Assembly (NCBI GenBank): GCA_964390805.1
Contig: CAYMKL010000001.1
Coordinates: forward strand, 47,910-111,909
Length of the DNA stretch: 64,000 nucleotides
Reading direction: 5' to 3'
DNA from: CAYMKL01 sp964390805
GTDB lineage: Bacteria > Chloroflexota > Anaerolineae > VGOG01
Part shown: positions 1 to 8,124 of the stretch, in pieces
Layout of the letters: each line of letters begins with the position of its first letter
How positions within the stretch are numbered: the stretch's first letter is position 1
Position numbers and translations under genes: made by a program
Notes under the pieces: generated by a model
The model's input: the letters and a program-made list of their open reading frames with translations, nothing else
What the model was told of the DNA's origin: nothing
Database searches by the model: none

Positions 1-434
1 TCAGCGATCTCCACCAGGTCTGAGCCCTCTCCCTGGTCAGTGGCAGTGACCGTGGGGCGGACGATGTCCACCTGCGGCAGCGCATCCTGCAGCGCCACCA
101 GGTCGTGCACGTCCTGGCGGGTGGCTGGCCGCCGCACGCCGGTCTGGAGATCAAACACATTCACCGGCGTGCCCGCGCCCATGAAGCAAGGGGTTCGCTC
201 GAAAGGCGCTGGCGTCTCTCCGGCCCGGTCGTAGAGCCTGACATCGCGAGGTAGGCGGGTCAGGGCCGTCTCCAGCAGTTCGGGCGTCACCCGAACCATT
301 TGCGACTCCCAGTCCACCGGGAAACCCGCCGCTTCAAGGCGGGCCAAGGCATCCCGCTCCGGCACACAAAAGCCCACCTCGCTCAAGATCTCGACTGATT
401 TACCGTGCACCAACTCAGCAGTAGAATCAAGCAT
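1..434 (-). CDS. MttB-family methyltransferase, N-terminal part (runs off the left edge)
   Basis: The frame opens with ATG at 434 and continues past base 1, so about 144 residues are visible. Stretches such as 'GFCVPERDALARLEAAG', 'PRDVRLYDRAG' and 'PCFMGAGTPVNVFDL' are typical of the first 150 residues of the MttB (trimethylamine:corrinoid methyltransferase) family. Members transfer a methyl group from a methylated amine or betaine to a corrinoid protein; bacterial members mostly lack pyrrolysine. The region where that residue would sit is not in the window, so the substrate class cannot be judged. The gene lies 50 bp downstream of an Lrp/AsnC regulator on the same strand and may share its promoter. 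Family assignment is fairly sure; substrate is unknown. Confidence 0.8.
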   Translation of the reverse strand, partial: MLDSTAELVHGKSVEILSEVGFCVPERDALARLEAAGFPVDWESQMVRVTPELLETALTRLPRDVRLYDRAGETPAPFERTPCFMGAGTPVNVFDLQTGVRRPATRQDVHDLVALQDALPQVDIVRPTVTATDQGEGSDLVEIA

Positions 435-439
435 ACGGC

Positions 440-482
440 TCGCCAACTGCAAACTCGAAACCCGAAACTCCAAACCCGAAAC
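440..482. repeat. short degenerate dispersed repeat
   Basis: The spacer between the MttB-like gene and the regulator is almost wholly a run of near-repeats of the type 'aaactcgaaacccgaaact'. The same kind of low-complexity repeat occurs inside coding sequence at 17332-17409, 41968-42070 and 43224-43298, so it is a dispersed family rather than a local accident. Confidence 0.6.
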
Positions 483-483
483 C

Positions 484-981
484 CTACCCCTCCAGTTGAA
501 TGGGAAGACTATGCCCCGCCCGTGGCGGCTCAGCTTCCCCCCAGCGGTACGACAGCTTGTAAATCTTGAGGATCATAAAGGTCTGGGTGCGCTGCACCCC
601 CGCAACCTGGTGCAGCTTGTGATTGAGGAAGGAGACGAAATGCTCCCTGTCTTTGCAGAAGACCTCCACAAACAGGTCGAATTCACCGGAGGCCATGAAG
701 AGGTAGCTGACTTCGGGGAACTGGGCGAGCTGATCAGCCACGGCGTCAATCTCCCCCGCCTGTACAGCGACCCCGATCATCCCCGCCGCGTTCCATCCCA
801 GGAACTGCGGCTCCACCACAGCGACAACTTGCAGCACCCCGCTCTCGGTCAGGTTCTTGACGCGACGGCGCACCGTCCCTTCGGAGATGCCTAACGCGGC
901 AGCGACGTCGGTGAGCGGCATCCGCCCGTCGTATTGCAGGTGGGCGATGATAGCCCGATCAGTTTCGTCTAAGTGTGCCAT
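484..981 (-). CDS. Lrp/AsnC family transcriptional regulator
   Basis: The 165-residue product has the usual Lrp/AsnC length and layout. An N-terminal helix-turn-helix opens with 'LDETDRAIIAHLQYDGR' and 'ALGISEGTVRRRVKNL' (residues about 4-50). A C-terminal RAM/AsnC ligand-binding domain follows, with 'SGEFDLFVEVFCKD' typical of the small-molecule binding fold. Such proteins form octamers or other oligomers and sense amino acids or related metabolites. The gene lies directly upstream of the MttB-like gene on the same strand, so it may control it. The start at 981 fits a purine-rich upstream stretch ('ggagggcgagggg'). A consensus promoter and two dyad sites lie just upstream. Confidence 0.9.
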   Translation of the reverse strand: MAHLDETDRAIIAHLQYDGRMPLTDVAAALGISEGTVRRRVKNLTESGVLQVVAVVEPQFLGWNAAGMIGVAVQAGEIDAVADQLAQFPEVSYLFMASGEFDLFVEVFCKDREHFVSFLNHKLHQVAGVQRTQTFMILKIYKLSYRWGEAEPPRAGHSLPIQLEG

Positions 982-1026
982 CCCCTCGCCCTCCTTCTAT
1001 CCTATCGTCCGTGACTACCCTGTGGT

Positions 1027-1105
1027 ATTATAGCCGAATTTCGCAAAAAGGTCAAATCTGATGACGAATTATCATTCTGGGATGGGGTAGATTTACGAAT
1101 TTCGT
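1027..1105 (-). promoter_or_regulatory. promoter and candidate operator dyads of the Lrp-like regulator
   Basis: On the minus strand, -35 TTGACC (1050-1055) and -10 TATAAT (1027-1032) are 17 bp apart, with transcription expected to start about 40 bp before the gene. A near-palindrome CGAATTTCG lies in the spacer (1035-1043) and a longer version ACGAATTTCGT recurs at 1095-1105, about six helical turns upstream. Paired phased dyads around the promoter suit autoregulation by an Lrp-type protein; the role is inferred. Confidence 0.6.
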
Positions 1106-1154
1106 GACATTGTGGGACGGCGGTGTGTTTGGAGCACAACTAGCAAACAGGAGA

Positions 1155-1221
1155 AAAGCCTCCTGCGTCAACCGCAAGGTGGCTTTGGGGTGTTGCCAAA
1201 CAAACTGAGATGTGGTATACT
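1155..1221 (+). promoter_or_regulatory. hairpin plus promoter module, copy 1
   Basis: A hairpin (AAAGCCTCC at 1155-1163 with GGTGGCTTT at 1178-1186, one mismatch) is followed at once by -35 TTGCCA (1193-1198), a 17-bp spacer and -10 TATACT (1216-1221). Nearly the same sequence occurs at 11701-11769. The promoter would transcribe the LysM/FGE lipoprotein gene with an untranslated leader of about 165 bases. Confidence 0.55.
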
Positions 1222-1391
1222 TGTTTAGCAGCCAAATAGAAAAGGGATTACAAAGTCGTGTCTCTGGTAGTCCCAACATCTACTCCTGAATGGCCCAGGG
1301 ACAGGGCGAGAGGATCATAGCACAAAGCCGCTTCCTGGGCAAGGGAGCAGCCTTTCCTAACTTGCCCGCCACACGAAAAGGAGGTTTTGCA

Positions 1392-2978
1392 ATGAGAGAA
1401 AACAAGCTAGGACTCTTGCTGGTAGCGCTGAGTATCATCCTCGCCGGAACAGCCTGTACGCGAACTCCAATGCCTGCACAAGTCACGCCAACATCAGAAC
1501 CTGTGCAAACGACTCCAACCCCTGTCCCGCCGACGGCTACCGCTACCGCGCCGATGCCGCCCACCAGGACGCCTGTCCCTCCAACGGCGACTCCCAGGCC
1601 CCCTACGCCAACACGTGTCCCGCCAACAGCAACGCCCAGGCCCCCTACACCAACAGCAACGCCCATACCTCCCACTCTGACGCCTGTCCCGCCTACCCCT
1701 ACGCCAGTGATCTATGTGGTTCAGGAAGGCGATACTTTGAGCGAGATCGCCAAGGAGTTCGGAGTCACCCTGGAAGCCCTCCAGGAAATCAACGCTATCT
1801 CCGACCCCGCACGTTTACAGATAGACCAGGAGCTCGTCATTCCCCAGAGACAGGTAGTGGCTACAGCCACATCAACCATCTCACCGACCATCGCACCGGG
1901 GGTCTATGTGGTTCAGGAAGGAGATACTCTGAGCGAGATCGCCAAGCAGTACGGGGTTACAGTCGAGGCTCTCCAAGAGGTCAACGCCATCTCAGATCCC
2001 AAGCGGTTGCAGATAGGCCAGGAGTTGATCATCCCCCAGGATGGGACGATAACGCCCACCAGTGCCGCAACTGAAGTCAAGACGACGTCCACCTCGATCC
2101 CGACGACGTCTACCGTAACCCCCACGAAGTCCACCACACCGACTGTACAGGCGACCCAAACAGTTGTAGGTGCTCCAGAAGGCATGGTCTTCGTTCGCGC
2201 CGGGGAGTTCATCATGGGCAGTCCAGAGGGTGAGGGCCTTGACAATGAGCATCCCCAGCGCACGGTGTACCTCGATGCTTTCTACATCGGCAAATATGAG
2301 GTGACCAACGAGCAATTCTCGCAGTTTGTTGATGCCACTGGTTACACCACCGACGCTGAGACGGCAGGATGGGGGTGGGCCTGGACAGGCGAGGATTGGG
2401 AGGAAGTGGAAGGGGCCGACTGGCGTCATCCACAGGGACCGGGCAGTAGCATCGAGGACAAGATGGATCATCCCATCGTTCAAGTCAGTTGGAACGACGC
2501 CGACGCCTATTGCCAGTGGGCGGGCGTGCGCCTTCCCACGGAAGCAGAGTGGGAGAAGGCGGCGCGGGGCACCGATGGAAGAGAGTACCCCTGGGGGAAC
2601 AGTGCGCCGGACGGGAGCAAACTGAACTACTGCGACGTGAACTGTGAGCAGGCTTGGAAGGATTCGAGCGTAGACGATGGATACGCTGATACAGCACCCG
2701 TTGGGCATTACGAGGCTGGAAAGACCCCCTACGGAGCCTATGACATGGCTGGCAACGTCTGGGAGTGGGTAGCCGATTGGTATGGCGCCGATTATTACAG
2801 TAAAGCACCTGAGCGAAATCCTCAAGGCCCCGATTCCGGGGAGAGGCGGGTGGTGCGGGGCGGCTCGTGGTCCGGCTATGAGGGGGACGCCCGCTGCGTT
2901 GATCGCTACGGGGGCGCCCCGGACGTTCGAATCAGCTACTTCGGCTTTCGGGTGGCGGCTTCCCCCGCCTCTCCTTAG
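1392..2978 (+). CDS. lipoprotein with two LysM domains and a C-terminal FGE-sulfatase domain
   Basis: The start at 1392 is preceded by a strong site (aaaggagg) and opens a lipoprotein-type signal ending in 'LAGTAC'; the frame stays open upstream to 1290 but without a ribosome site. The 528-residue product has a Pro/Thr-rich linker, a first LysM ('VVQEGDTLSEIAKEFGV', about residues 113-158), a second Thr/Pro spacer, a nearly identical second LysM (about 171-216), another Ser/Thr linker, and an FGE-sulfatase domain (about 264-526) with 'GNVWEW' and 'RGGSW'. LysM binds peptidoglycan, so the domain is probably displayed at the wall. The first of the two active-site cysteines of true formylglycine-generating enzymes is not present after 'RGGSW', so a formylglycine-generating role is unlikely. 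A paralogous domain is at 10736-11668. Confidence 0.88.
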   Translation: MRENKLGLLLVALSIILAGTACTRTPMPAQVTPTSEPVQTTPTPVPPTATATAPMPPTRTPVPPTATPRPPTPTRVPPTATPRPPTPTATPIPPTLTPVPPTPTPVIYVVQEGDTLSEIAKEFGVTLEALQEINAISDPARLQIDQELVIPQRQVVATATSTISPTIAPGVYVVQEGDTLSEIAKQYGVTVEALQEVNAISDPKRLQIGQELIIPQDGTITPTSAATEVKTTSTSIPTTSTVTPTKSTTPTVQATQTVVGAPEGMVFVRAGEFIMGSPEGEGLDNEHPQRTVYLDAFYIGKYEVTNEQFSQFVDATGYTTDAETAGWGWAWTGEDWEEVEGADWRHPQGPGSSIEDKMDHPIVQVSWNDADAYCQWAGVRLPTEAEWEKAARGTDGREYPWGNSAPDGSKLNYCDVNCEQAWKDSSVDDGYADTAPVGHYEAGKTPYGAYDMAGNVWEWVADWYGADYYSKAPERNPQGPDSGERRVVRGGSWSGYEGDARCVDRYGGAPDVRISYFGFRVAASPASP

Positions 2979-2987
2979 GAGTGAGTG

Positions 2988-3965
2988 ATGCGAGTGAAGG
3001 TGGCTGTGATCCAGCAAGCACCGGTGTTCTTGAACATTGAGCAGAGTCTTCTCAAAGCGCGTGATCTCACTGAGGAGGCAGTCAATCAAGGGGCAGAGGT
3101 TGTCGTCTTCCCTGAAACCTGGCTACCTGGTTACCCTGTGTGGTTGGATTTCTCGCCGAAAGCCGCTCTTTGGGACTATCCTCCAGCCAAAGCCCTGTAC
3201 CGCTTGCTGGTCGAGAACTCCATTTGCATGGGCGACAGACATCTTGAGTCACTGCTTCACATCGCCAGGAAGACCGGCGCCTATCTTGTGATGGGAGCGC
3301 ACGAGCGTCTGGGGGGCACGCTTTACAACACCATGATCTACGTTGATCGAGCCGGCCAGGGATACCAGATACATCGCAAGCTCATTCCCACCTATACCGA
3401 GCGGATGGTCTGGGGTCGGGGAGATGGGAGCACCCTGCGTGTCCTGAACACCGAGTATGGGAATCTTGGGGGGCTGATCTGCTGGGAGCACTGGATGCCT
3501 TTGGCCAGGGCCGCCATGCACGCTCAGTACGAAGCCATTCACGTAGCGCAATGGCCAGCGGTGAAGGAACTACACCAGCTTGCCAGCAGACACTACGCTT
3601 TCGAGGGACAGTGCTTTGTCCTCGCCGCAGGGTGCATCCTGAGTCGCGGAGAGATCCTCAATGGCTATCGCTCCCTGGCGCTTTCCAATGACGAGGCCAT
3701 TGAGATTCTGGAAGCGATTCCGGGCGACGACGATGATCTGATCCTGAATGGCGGAAGCGCCGTTATCGGCCCTGATGGGAACTATCTCGCCGGGCCGGTC
3801 TACGATGAAACCTGCACCATCTACGCTGAGCTTGAGTTGGGGCGTATCACGGAGGGGCATCTCGTTCTGGACACCAGTGGTCACTACTCGCGTCCCGACG
3901 TGTTTCGTCTTGAGGTGAACGACCGACCACAGCTGAGGGTAGCTTTCAGGTCTCGCCAGAAGTAG
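2988..3965 (+). CDS. nitrilase
   Basis: A 325-residue carbon-nitrogen hydrolase of the nitrilase branch, which converts nitriles to carboxylic acids and ammonia. The catalytic triad is visible: Glu43 in 'FPETWLPGYP', Lys131 in 'HRKLIPTYTE' and Cys165 in 'ICWEHWMPLAR'. The Cys-Trp-Glu-His context separates nitrilases from amidases of the same superfamily. The ATG at 2988 has AGGAG six bases upstream; a GTG one codon earlier (2985) is possible. The gene begins nine bases after the stop of the LysM/FGE gene and could be co-transcribed with it, although no functional link is evident. Substrate (aliphatic, aromatic or cyanoalanine) cannot be told. Confidence 0.9.
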   Translation: MRVKVAVIQQAPVFLNIEQSLLKARDLTEEAVNQGAEVVVFPETWLPGYPVWLDFSPKAALWDYPPAKALYRLLVENSICMGDRHLESLLHIARKTGAYLVMGAHERLGGTLYNTMIYVDRAGQGYQIHRKLIPTYTERMVWGRGDGSTLRVLNTEYGNLGGLICWEHWMPLARAAMHAQYEAIHVAQWPAVKELHQLASRHYAFEGQCFVLAAGCILSRGEILNGYRSLALSNDEAIEILEAIPGDDDDLILNGGSAVIGPDGNYLAGPVYDETCTIYAELELGRITEGHLVLDTSGHYSRPDVFRLEVNDRPQLRVAFRSRQK

Positions 3966-4202
3966 CCCGCCTCTAGCAGCTCATTCTGCGACTGGCTCGC
4001 TCGAATATCAAACAGAGGCGTGACTAACCCAACCTGCTCAGCCTGGACTGCCAAGCCTGTGGTGAGCGCAGCCGAACCATCCAGGCCCATGACGGCCTGT
4101 GCAGACGGGAATCTGGCTTGCCAAGCCGCTGGACGTGGCCGTCTAGCGGGAGCCTGGATAGTCACACAGAGGCAACATTGCAAACATGGAGGTGGAGTCC
4201 AC

Positions 4203-4886
4203 ATGGGACGAAGGAAGCAATCGCGGGGGAAGTGCGCCTTTTGTGCGCGGGAAATGACCAAAGGTGGTTTGACCAGACACTTGCGAACATGTTCGCACCG
4301 CCAAGAAGCCATTAGCGCTGCCAACCAAAAGCCTGGCCAAGAGCAAAGGTTGTATCATTTGCAGGTGCAGGACGCCTGGCGAGGCGATTACTGGCTGCAT
4401 TTGGAGATGAAAGGCTCCGCAACATTGCGAGATCTGGATAAATACTTGCGGGCCATTTGGCTGGAGTGCTGTGGACATCTGAGCCAGTTTTCCATAGGGG
4501 GCTGGAGTGGCGGGGAGATTGGAAAGAATAGACGGGTAGAGGAAGTCTTTGAGCCGGGGGTGGAGTTGACGCACATCTATGACTTCGGGACCTCGTCAGA
4601 AACGTTGGTCAAAGCGGTGGGAGTGCGGAAGGGGAAACCGCTAACTCGTCATCCTATTGCGCTGCTGGCCCGCAACGACCCGCCAGAAGCCTATTGTATG
4701 GAGTGCGAGCGACCAGCCACCTGGCTGTGTGTAGAGTGCATGTACGAACTGGACGAATCGGGGACGCTGTGTGATGAGCACGTTGAAGATCATCCGTGTG
4801 AGGACTACGGGGAGCCGATACCGTTGGTGAACTCACCCAGGGTGGGGATGTGTGGATACTGTGGGCCAGCGGAGCCGCCGTATTGA
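4203..4886 (+). CDS. pRiA4b ORF-3-like protein with terminal zinc fingers
   Basis: The start at 4203 follows 'ggaggtggag'; the open frame reaches back to 4020 without a convincing start. The 227-residue product begins with a C2H2/C2HC-like finger ('CAFCAREMTKGGLTRHLRTC', residues about 11-30). A middle domain with 'YWLHLEMKGSATLRDLDKYL' and 'THIYDFGTS' resembles the plasmid pRiA4b ORF-3 / IS1096 TnpR-like fold (PF07929). The C-terminus has further Cys pairs ('CMECERPATWLCVEC' and a final 'CGYCG'), so several zinc sites are likely. The function of the family is not established; it often occurs near mobile DNA. Here two MITE-like elements follow immediately. Confidence 0.7.
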   Translation: MGRRKQSRGKCAFCAREMTKGGLTRHLRTCSHRQEAISAANQKPGQEQRLYHLQVQDAWRGDYWLHLEMKGSATLRDLDKYLRAIWLECCGHLSQFSIGGWSGGEIGKNRRVEEVFEPGVELTHIYDFGTSSETLVKAVGVRKGKPLTRHPIALLARNDPPEAYCMECERPATWLCVECMYELDESGTLCDEHVEDHPCEDYGEPIPLVNSPRVGMCGYCGPAEPPY

Positions 4887-4909
4887 AGGGGGCTCCGCCC
4901 AGTCAACGC

Positions 4910-5041
4910 CAGTAAGCTAAGACCTGACAGGTTTCCGAAAGGTATCGTTTTCAGCTAGATTCGACCTGATTCTGGACACATTTGCGTCGAGAAGTGGCTT
5001 GTGAAACCTGTCAGGTCTGGGATGGACAACTTAACTTACTG
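4910..5041. mobile_element. MITE-like element 1
   Basis: Outer inverted ends 'cagtaagctaa' (4910-4920) and 'ttaacttactg' (5031-5041) enclose a second, perfect inverted pair, gacctgacaggtttc (4921-4935) and gaaacctgtcaggtc (5003-5017). The 132-bp unit has no coding frame of note. Size, inverted ends and non-coding content fit a miniature inverted-repeat element; no transposase partner is in the window. Alternatively it is only a large RNA hairpin. Confidence 0.5.
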
Positions 5042-5061
5042 ACATTGGCCGCCCAGTGATG

Positions 5062-5269
5062 ACTAGTGCCCTTTCACAAAACAGACCTTGACTTTTCAGG
5101 CGGCGTCCGCCAGGGGCTCCGCTCCGCTCAAGCCCCTGGCTCAGTCTACAAAGCCCCGGTGGGGCTGGGTTTGACAGGCCATAGGCCTTTGTACACTGAG
5201 CCTGACGGCTTCAGCCCCAGGCGGGGTGGCGACGGGAAGTCAACTTTTACTGCATGAAAAAGCACTAGC
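5062..5269. mobile_element. MITE-like element 2
   Basis: The ends 'ctagtgccctttca' (from 5063) and 'tgaaaaagcactag' (to 5268) are imperfect inverted repeats over about 33 bases, reading inward to 'cttgactt' / 'aagtcaac'. The interior holds several smaller palindromes and is more G+C-rich than the ends. It sits 21 bp after element 1 and ends 22 bp before the start of the SanA-like gene, so it probably replaced that gene's original promoter region. Confidence 0.45.
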
Positions 5270-5291
5270 CGCTTTAATCAGAGCAAATGAA

Positions 5292-5957
5292 ATGAAACTG
5301 AAGATCAGCAAAAAGAAATGTCTTGCATTTATCAGTGCCGTTGGCTTTGGCGGCGCGCTGTTTCTGCTATTCGCCAACTTACACATTGATGGGTTTGGAG
5401 AATACGTCGCCACAGATTTCAATGATTTGCCATACAACAAGGTAGGGCTGTTACTTGGTACCAGTAGATACGCTTACGGGCGCCCTAACTTGTATTTTGT
5501 GAATCGAATAAACGCTGCCGCTGAACTATATCGGGCGGGGAAAGTCGAATCTATCCTTGTGAGCGGCGACAATTCGAGGGTTTCTTATAACGAACCTCAG
5601 GATATGAAAGAAGCGCTCATCGCCGCAGGTGTCAATGTCGAAGACATTTATCTGGATTATGCGGGGTTTTCGACCCTGGATTCTGTGGTGCGGGCAAGTG
5701 AAGTGTTTCATGTCAAGTCGCTGACAGTCATCAGCCAACAGTTCCATTGTGAAAGAGCGATTTACATAGCTCGTGCGCATGGCATCAACGCGGCAGGTTA
5801 CGCAGCAAAAGATGTATTCGGAGCTTCAGCGACGAGAGTTAAGTTTAGAGAATACCTGGCCAGGGCAAAGGCGGTAATGGACGTCGCTATCATTGGCACA
5901 GAGCCAACGTATTATGGCGACGACCCCTATGAAATCGGTTCCTACGAGGAGGGATAA
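5292..5957 (+). CDS. SanA/YdcF-type (DUF218) membrane protein
   Basis: The product is 221 residues from the ATG at 5292. The frame is open to 5226, but that part lies in the MITE-like element and is not taken as coding. An N-terminal membrane helix ('FISAVGFGGALFLLFANL') is followed by a DUF218 domain with 'LLLGTSRYAYGRPNLYF', 'ILVSGDN' and 'TVISQQFHCERAIYIA', matching the SanA branch (ElyC/SanA/YdcF). SanA-like proteins affect envelope permeability, including vancomycin sensitivity in enterobacteria, but no reaction is proven. The last base of its stop is the first base of the next start (TAATG), so the two genes are translationally coupled. Confidence 0.88.
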   Translation: MKLKISKKKCLAFISAVGFGGALFLLFANLHIDGFGEYVATDFNDLPYNKVGLLLGTSRYAYGRPNLYFVNRINAAAELYRAGKVESILVSGDNSRVSYNEPQDMKEALIAAGVNVEDIYLDYAGFSTLDSVVRASEVFHVKSLTVISQQFHCERAIYIARAHGINAAGYAAKDVFGASATRVKFREYLARAKAVMDVAIIGTEPTYYGDDPYEIGSYEEG

Positions 5958-6667
5958 TGTCGCTACGTACATGTGATGAAGCGGCGGCTGCTCAACAGCA
6001 ATTTGAAACAGACGTGATTCCAACGTCGGCCGGAGACCTGAAGATCACTTTCCTGGGTCATGGAAGCTTGATGTTGGCTTTCGATGGGAAGACCATCTAC
6101 GTTGATCCGTACAGCAGGGTAGCGGACTACTCGAAGCTCCCCGAAGCGGATGTCATTCTGATCACCCACGAACACCGCGACCACCTTGATCTGCAAGCCT
6201 TGGCGAAGGTGCGAACGGAAAGGACGGTGGTGGTATTGACCGAGACCTGCGCCAGACAGGTCGAAGGTGGAATTGTGATGCAGAATGGGGATGAGCGCAT
6301 TGTTGACGGGATGCGGGTTGAGGCGGTGCCGGCCTACAATCTCGTCCATAAACGCGAGACCGGACAGCCCTTCCACCCCAAAGGCATCGGAAATGGATAC
6401 ATCGTGACCTTTGGCGATAAGCGGGTGTATTTCGCTGGGGATACAGAGAACATCCCCGAGATGAAGAGGCTTCACGGCATCCACTGCGCATTTCTGCCCA
6501 TGAACCTGCCGTACACCATGACGCCGGAGATGGTGGCCGATGCTGTGAAAGCATTTCAACCGAACATCCTGTATCCCTATCATTATGGGAACACCGACAC
6601 CTCGAAGCTTGAGGATCTGCTGCGAGAGGAGAAGGGAATCGAGGTGCGCATCCGAAAGCTGGCGTAA
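5957..6667 (+). CDS. metallo-beta-lactamase-fold metal-dependent hydrolase (UlaG-like)
   Basis: A 236-residue protein of the UlaG-like branch of the metallo-beta-lactamase superfamily. The metal-binding HxHxDH motif is H71-E-H73-R-D75-H76, and 'VYFAGDTENIPEM' supplies the later Asp ligand; a His near the C-terminus ('YPYHYGNTD') completes the usual set. UlaG cleaves L-ascorbate-6-phosphate lactone, but most relatives have no known substrate. The start overlaps the stop of the SanA-like gene by one base, so both are made from one message. The gene after it begins 27 bases later and may belong to the same unit. Confidence 0.88.
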   Translation: MSLRTCDEAAAAQQQFETDVIPTSAGDLKITFLGHGSLMLAFDGKTIYVDPYSRVADYSKLPEADVILITHEHRDHLDLQALAKVRTERTVVVLTETCARQVEGGIVMQNGDERIVDGMRVEAVPAYNLVHKRETGQPFHPKGIGNGYIVTFGDKRVYFAGDTENIPEMKRLHGIHCAFLPMNLPYTMTPEMVADAVKAFQPNILYPYHYGNTDTSKLEDLLREEKGIEVRIRKLA

Positions 6668-6693
6668 CGGGATGGGCGATTGAGGGCCTTTTC

Positions 6694-8100
6694 ATGCACG
6701 TGGCTTTGGTGAACACGAACCGCATACAGCCTCCCATAGCGCCCATCGGTCTGGAATACGTGGCTGAAGCCCTGAACGCCGCAGGACACCACGTTGAGAT
6801 CCTCGACCTTTGCTGGGTGGATGATGGGGATGCTGCCATAGCTGGCTTCTTCAATGATGATGGAGCAGACTTCGGCCTGGTCGGAGTGACGCTGCGCAAC
6901 ACGGACGATAGTGTGTTCACCAGTCGTCATTCGTTTCTCGATGAGTTTGCCGATGTGGTCAACACAATCCGGCAGCATACGAATGCCCTGATCGTGCTTG
7001 GCGGCGTGGGATTCTCCATCATGCCTGAGCAAGTCCTGGCGCTCTGTGAGGCGGATGCAGGCGTGTGGGGGGATGGAGAGTTTGCTCTCGTAGAGCTGGC
7101 AGACAGGCTGGAAGAAGAACGAGAATGGCGTGATTTGCCGAATCTGATTTGGCGTGGCGATGGCAGGTGGCATCGGAATCCGCCTTCCAATCCGCCCCTG
7201 ACAGACCTTCCCCCGATGAGCCGAAGCTGGGTTGACAACCGTCGCTATTTCCGCGAAGGGGGGCAAGCCGGCATCGAGACCAAACGCGGCTGTCCTGGCC
7301 AGTGTATCTACTGTGCCGACCCGCTAGCGAAGGGAAAACAGATACGAACCCGACCGGCGGAAGCTGTGGTTGATGAACTGGAAAGACTTCTCGAACAGGG
7401 CATTGACCACATCCACACCTGCGATAGCGAGTTCAATGCGCCGCAATGGCACGCCTCTCGGGTGTGTGAGGAGATCATCCGCCGCGATCTCGGCGACAGA
7501 CTCCGTTGGTACGCCTACTGCTCGCCGGTTCCGTTCTCACGGGAACTGGCCAGGCTGATGCGTCGGGCCGGATGTGTGGGCATCAACTTCGGGGTGGACA
7601 ACGGCGACGAGGAGATGTTGAGACGGTTGAGACGGGGTTTCACGCCAGATGACATCTTTGATGCGGCGCGCTCGTGCCAGGAGGCGGGCACAGCGGTCAT
7701 GTTCGACCTGTTGCTCGGCTCGCCAGGGGAGACCAGGGAGAGCCTAGGGCACACGATTGAGCTGATGCAGCGAGCTGAGCCAGACCGAGTCGGCGTCGCC
7801 CTGGGCGTGCGGGTCTATCCGGGCACGGAGCTGGCAGACCTGGTGTTGCGAGAGGAACCGATAGAGGGTCTCCTCGGCGGGGACGACGTGTCAGAGCCTT
7901 TCTATTTCCTCGAGCCGAGAATCGCATCCTTCGCTTTTCAGCTACTTGATGACCTCATCGGCGATGACCGGCGGTTTTTCTTTTTCGATCCATCCAGGCC
8001 CGACAGAGATTACAACTACGACGACAATCAACGGCTGGTGGACGCCATCAGGAAGGGATATCGTGGAGCATACTGGGATATTCTCCGCAGGTACGAATGA
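6694..8100 (+). CDS. B12-binding-domain radical SAM protein
   Basis: This 468-residue class B radical SAM protein has an N-terminal cobalamin-binding Rossmann-like domain (residues about 1-160, 'PIGLEYVAEALNAAGHHVEILDL'). The radical SAM core carries the 4Fe-4S motif C200-x3-C204-x2-C207 within 'KRGCPGQCIYCAD', followed by glycine-rich 'DLLLGSPGE'. Such enzymes do methylations or rearrangements at unactivated carbons, or build cofactors and lipids; nothing here fixes the substrate. It follows the metallo-hydrolase by 27 bases with 'gaggg' ahead of the ATG. A second protein of this class (31455-32963) is in the polysaccharide locus but is not closely similar. Confidence 0.9.
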   Translation: MHVALVNTNRIQPPIAPIGLEYVAEALNAAGHHVEILDLCWVDDGDAAIAGFFNDDGADFGLVGVTLRNTDDSVFTSRHSFLDEFADVVNTIRQHTNALIVLGGVGFSIMPEQVLALCEADAGVWGDGEFALVELADRLEEEREWRDLPNLIWRGDGRWHRNPPSNPPLTDLPPMSRSWVDNRRYFREGGQAGIETKRGCPGQCIYCADPLAKGKQIRTRPAEAVVDELERLLEQGIDHIHTCDSEFNAPQWHASRVCEEIIRRDLGDRLRWYAYCSPVPFSRELARLMRRAGCVGINFGVDNGDEEMLRRLRRGFTPDDIFDAARSCQEAGTAVMFDLLLGSPGETRESLGHTIELMQRAEPDRVGVALGVRVYPGTELADLVLREEPIEGLLGGDDVSEPFYFLEPRIASFAFQLLDDLIGDDRRFFFFDPSRPDRDYNYDDNQRLVDAIRKGYRGAYWDILRRYE

Positions 8101-8124
8101 TTTGCCTAATGGCCCAGGAGATAG

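Noticed and set aside
1290..1391. Upstream extension of the LysM/FGE lipoprotein gene
   Set aside because: The ATG at 1392 has a strong ribosome site and starts a signal peptide; an extension would bury it.
3966..4202. Cys-containing frame before the pRiA4b-like gene (for example 'CQACGERSRTIQAHDGLC')
   Set aside because: No start with a ribosome site and no homologous family recognised; the gap is left unannotated.
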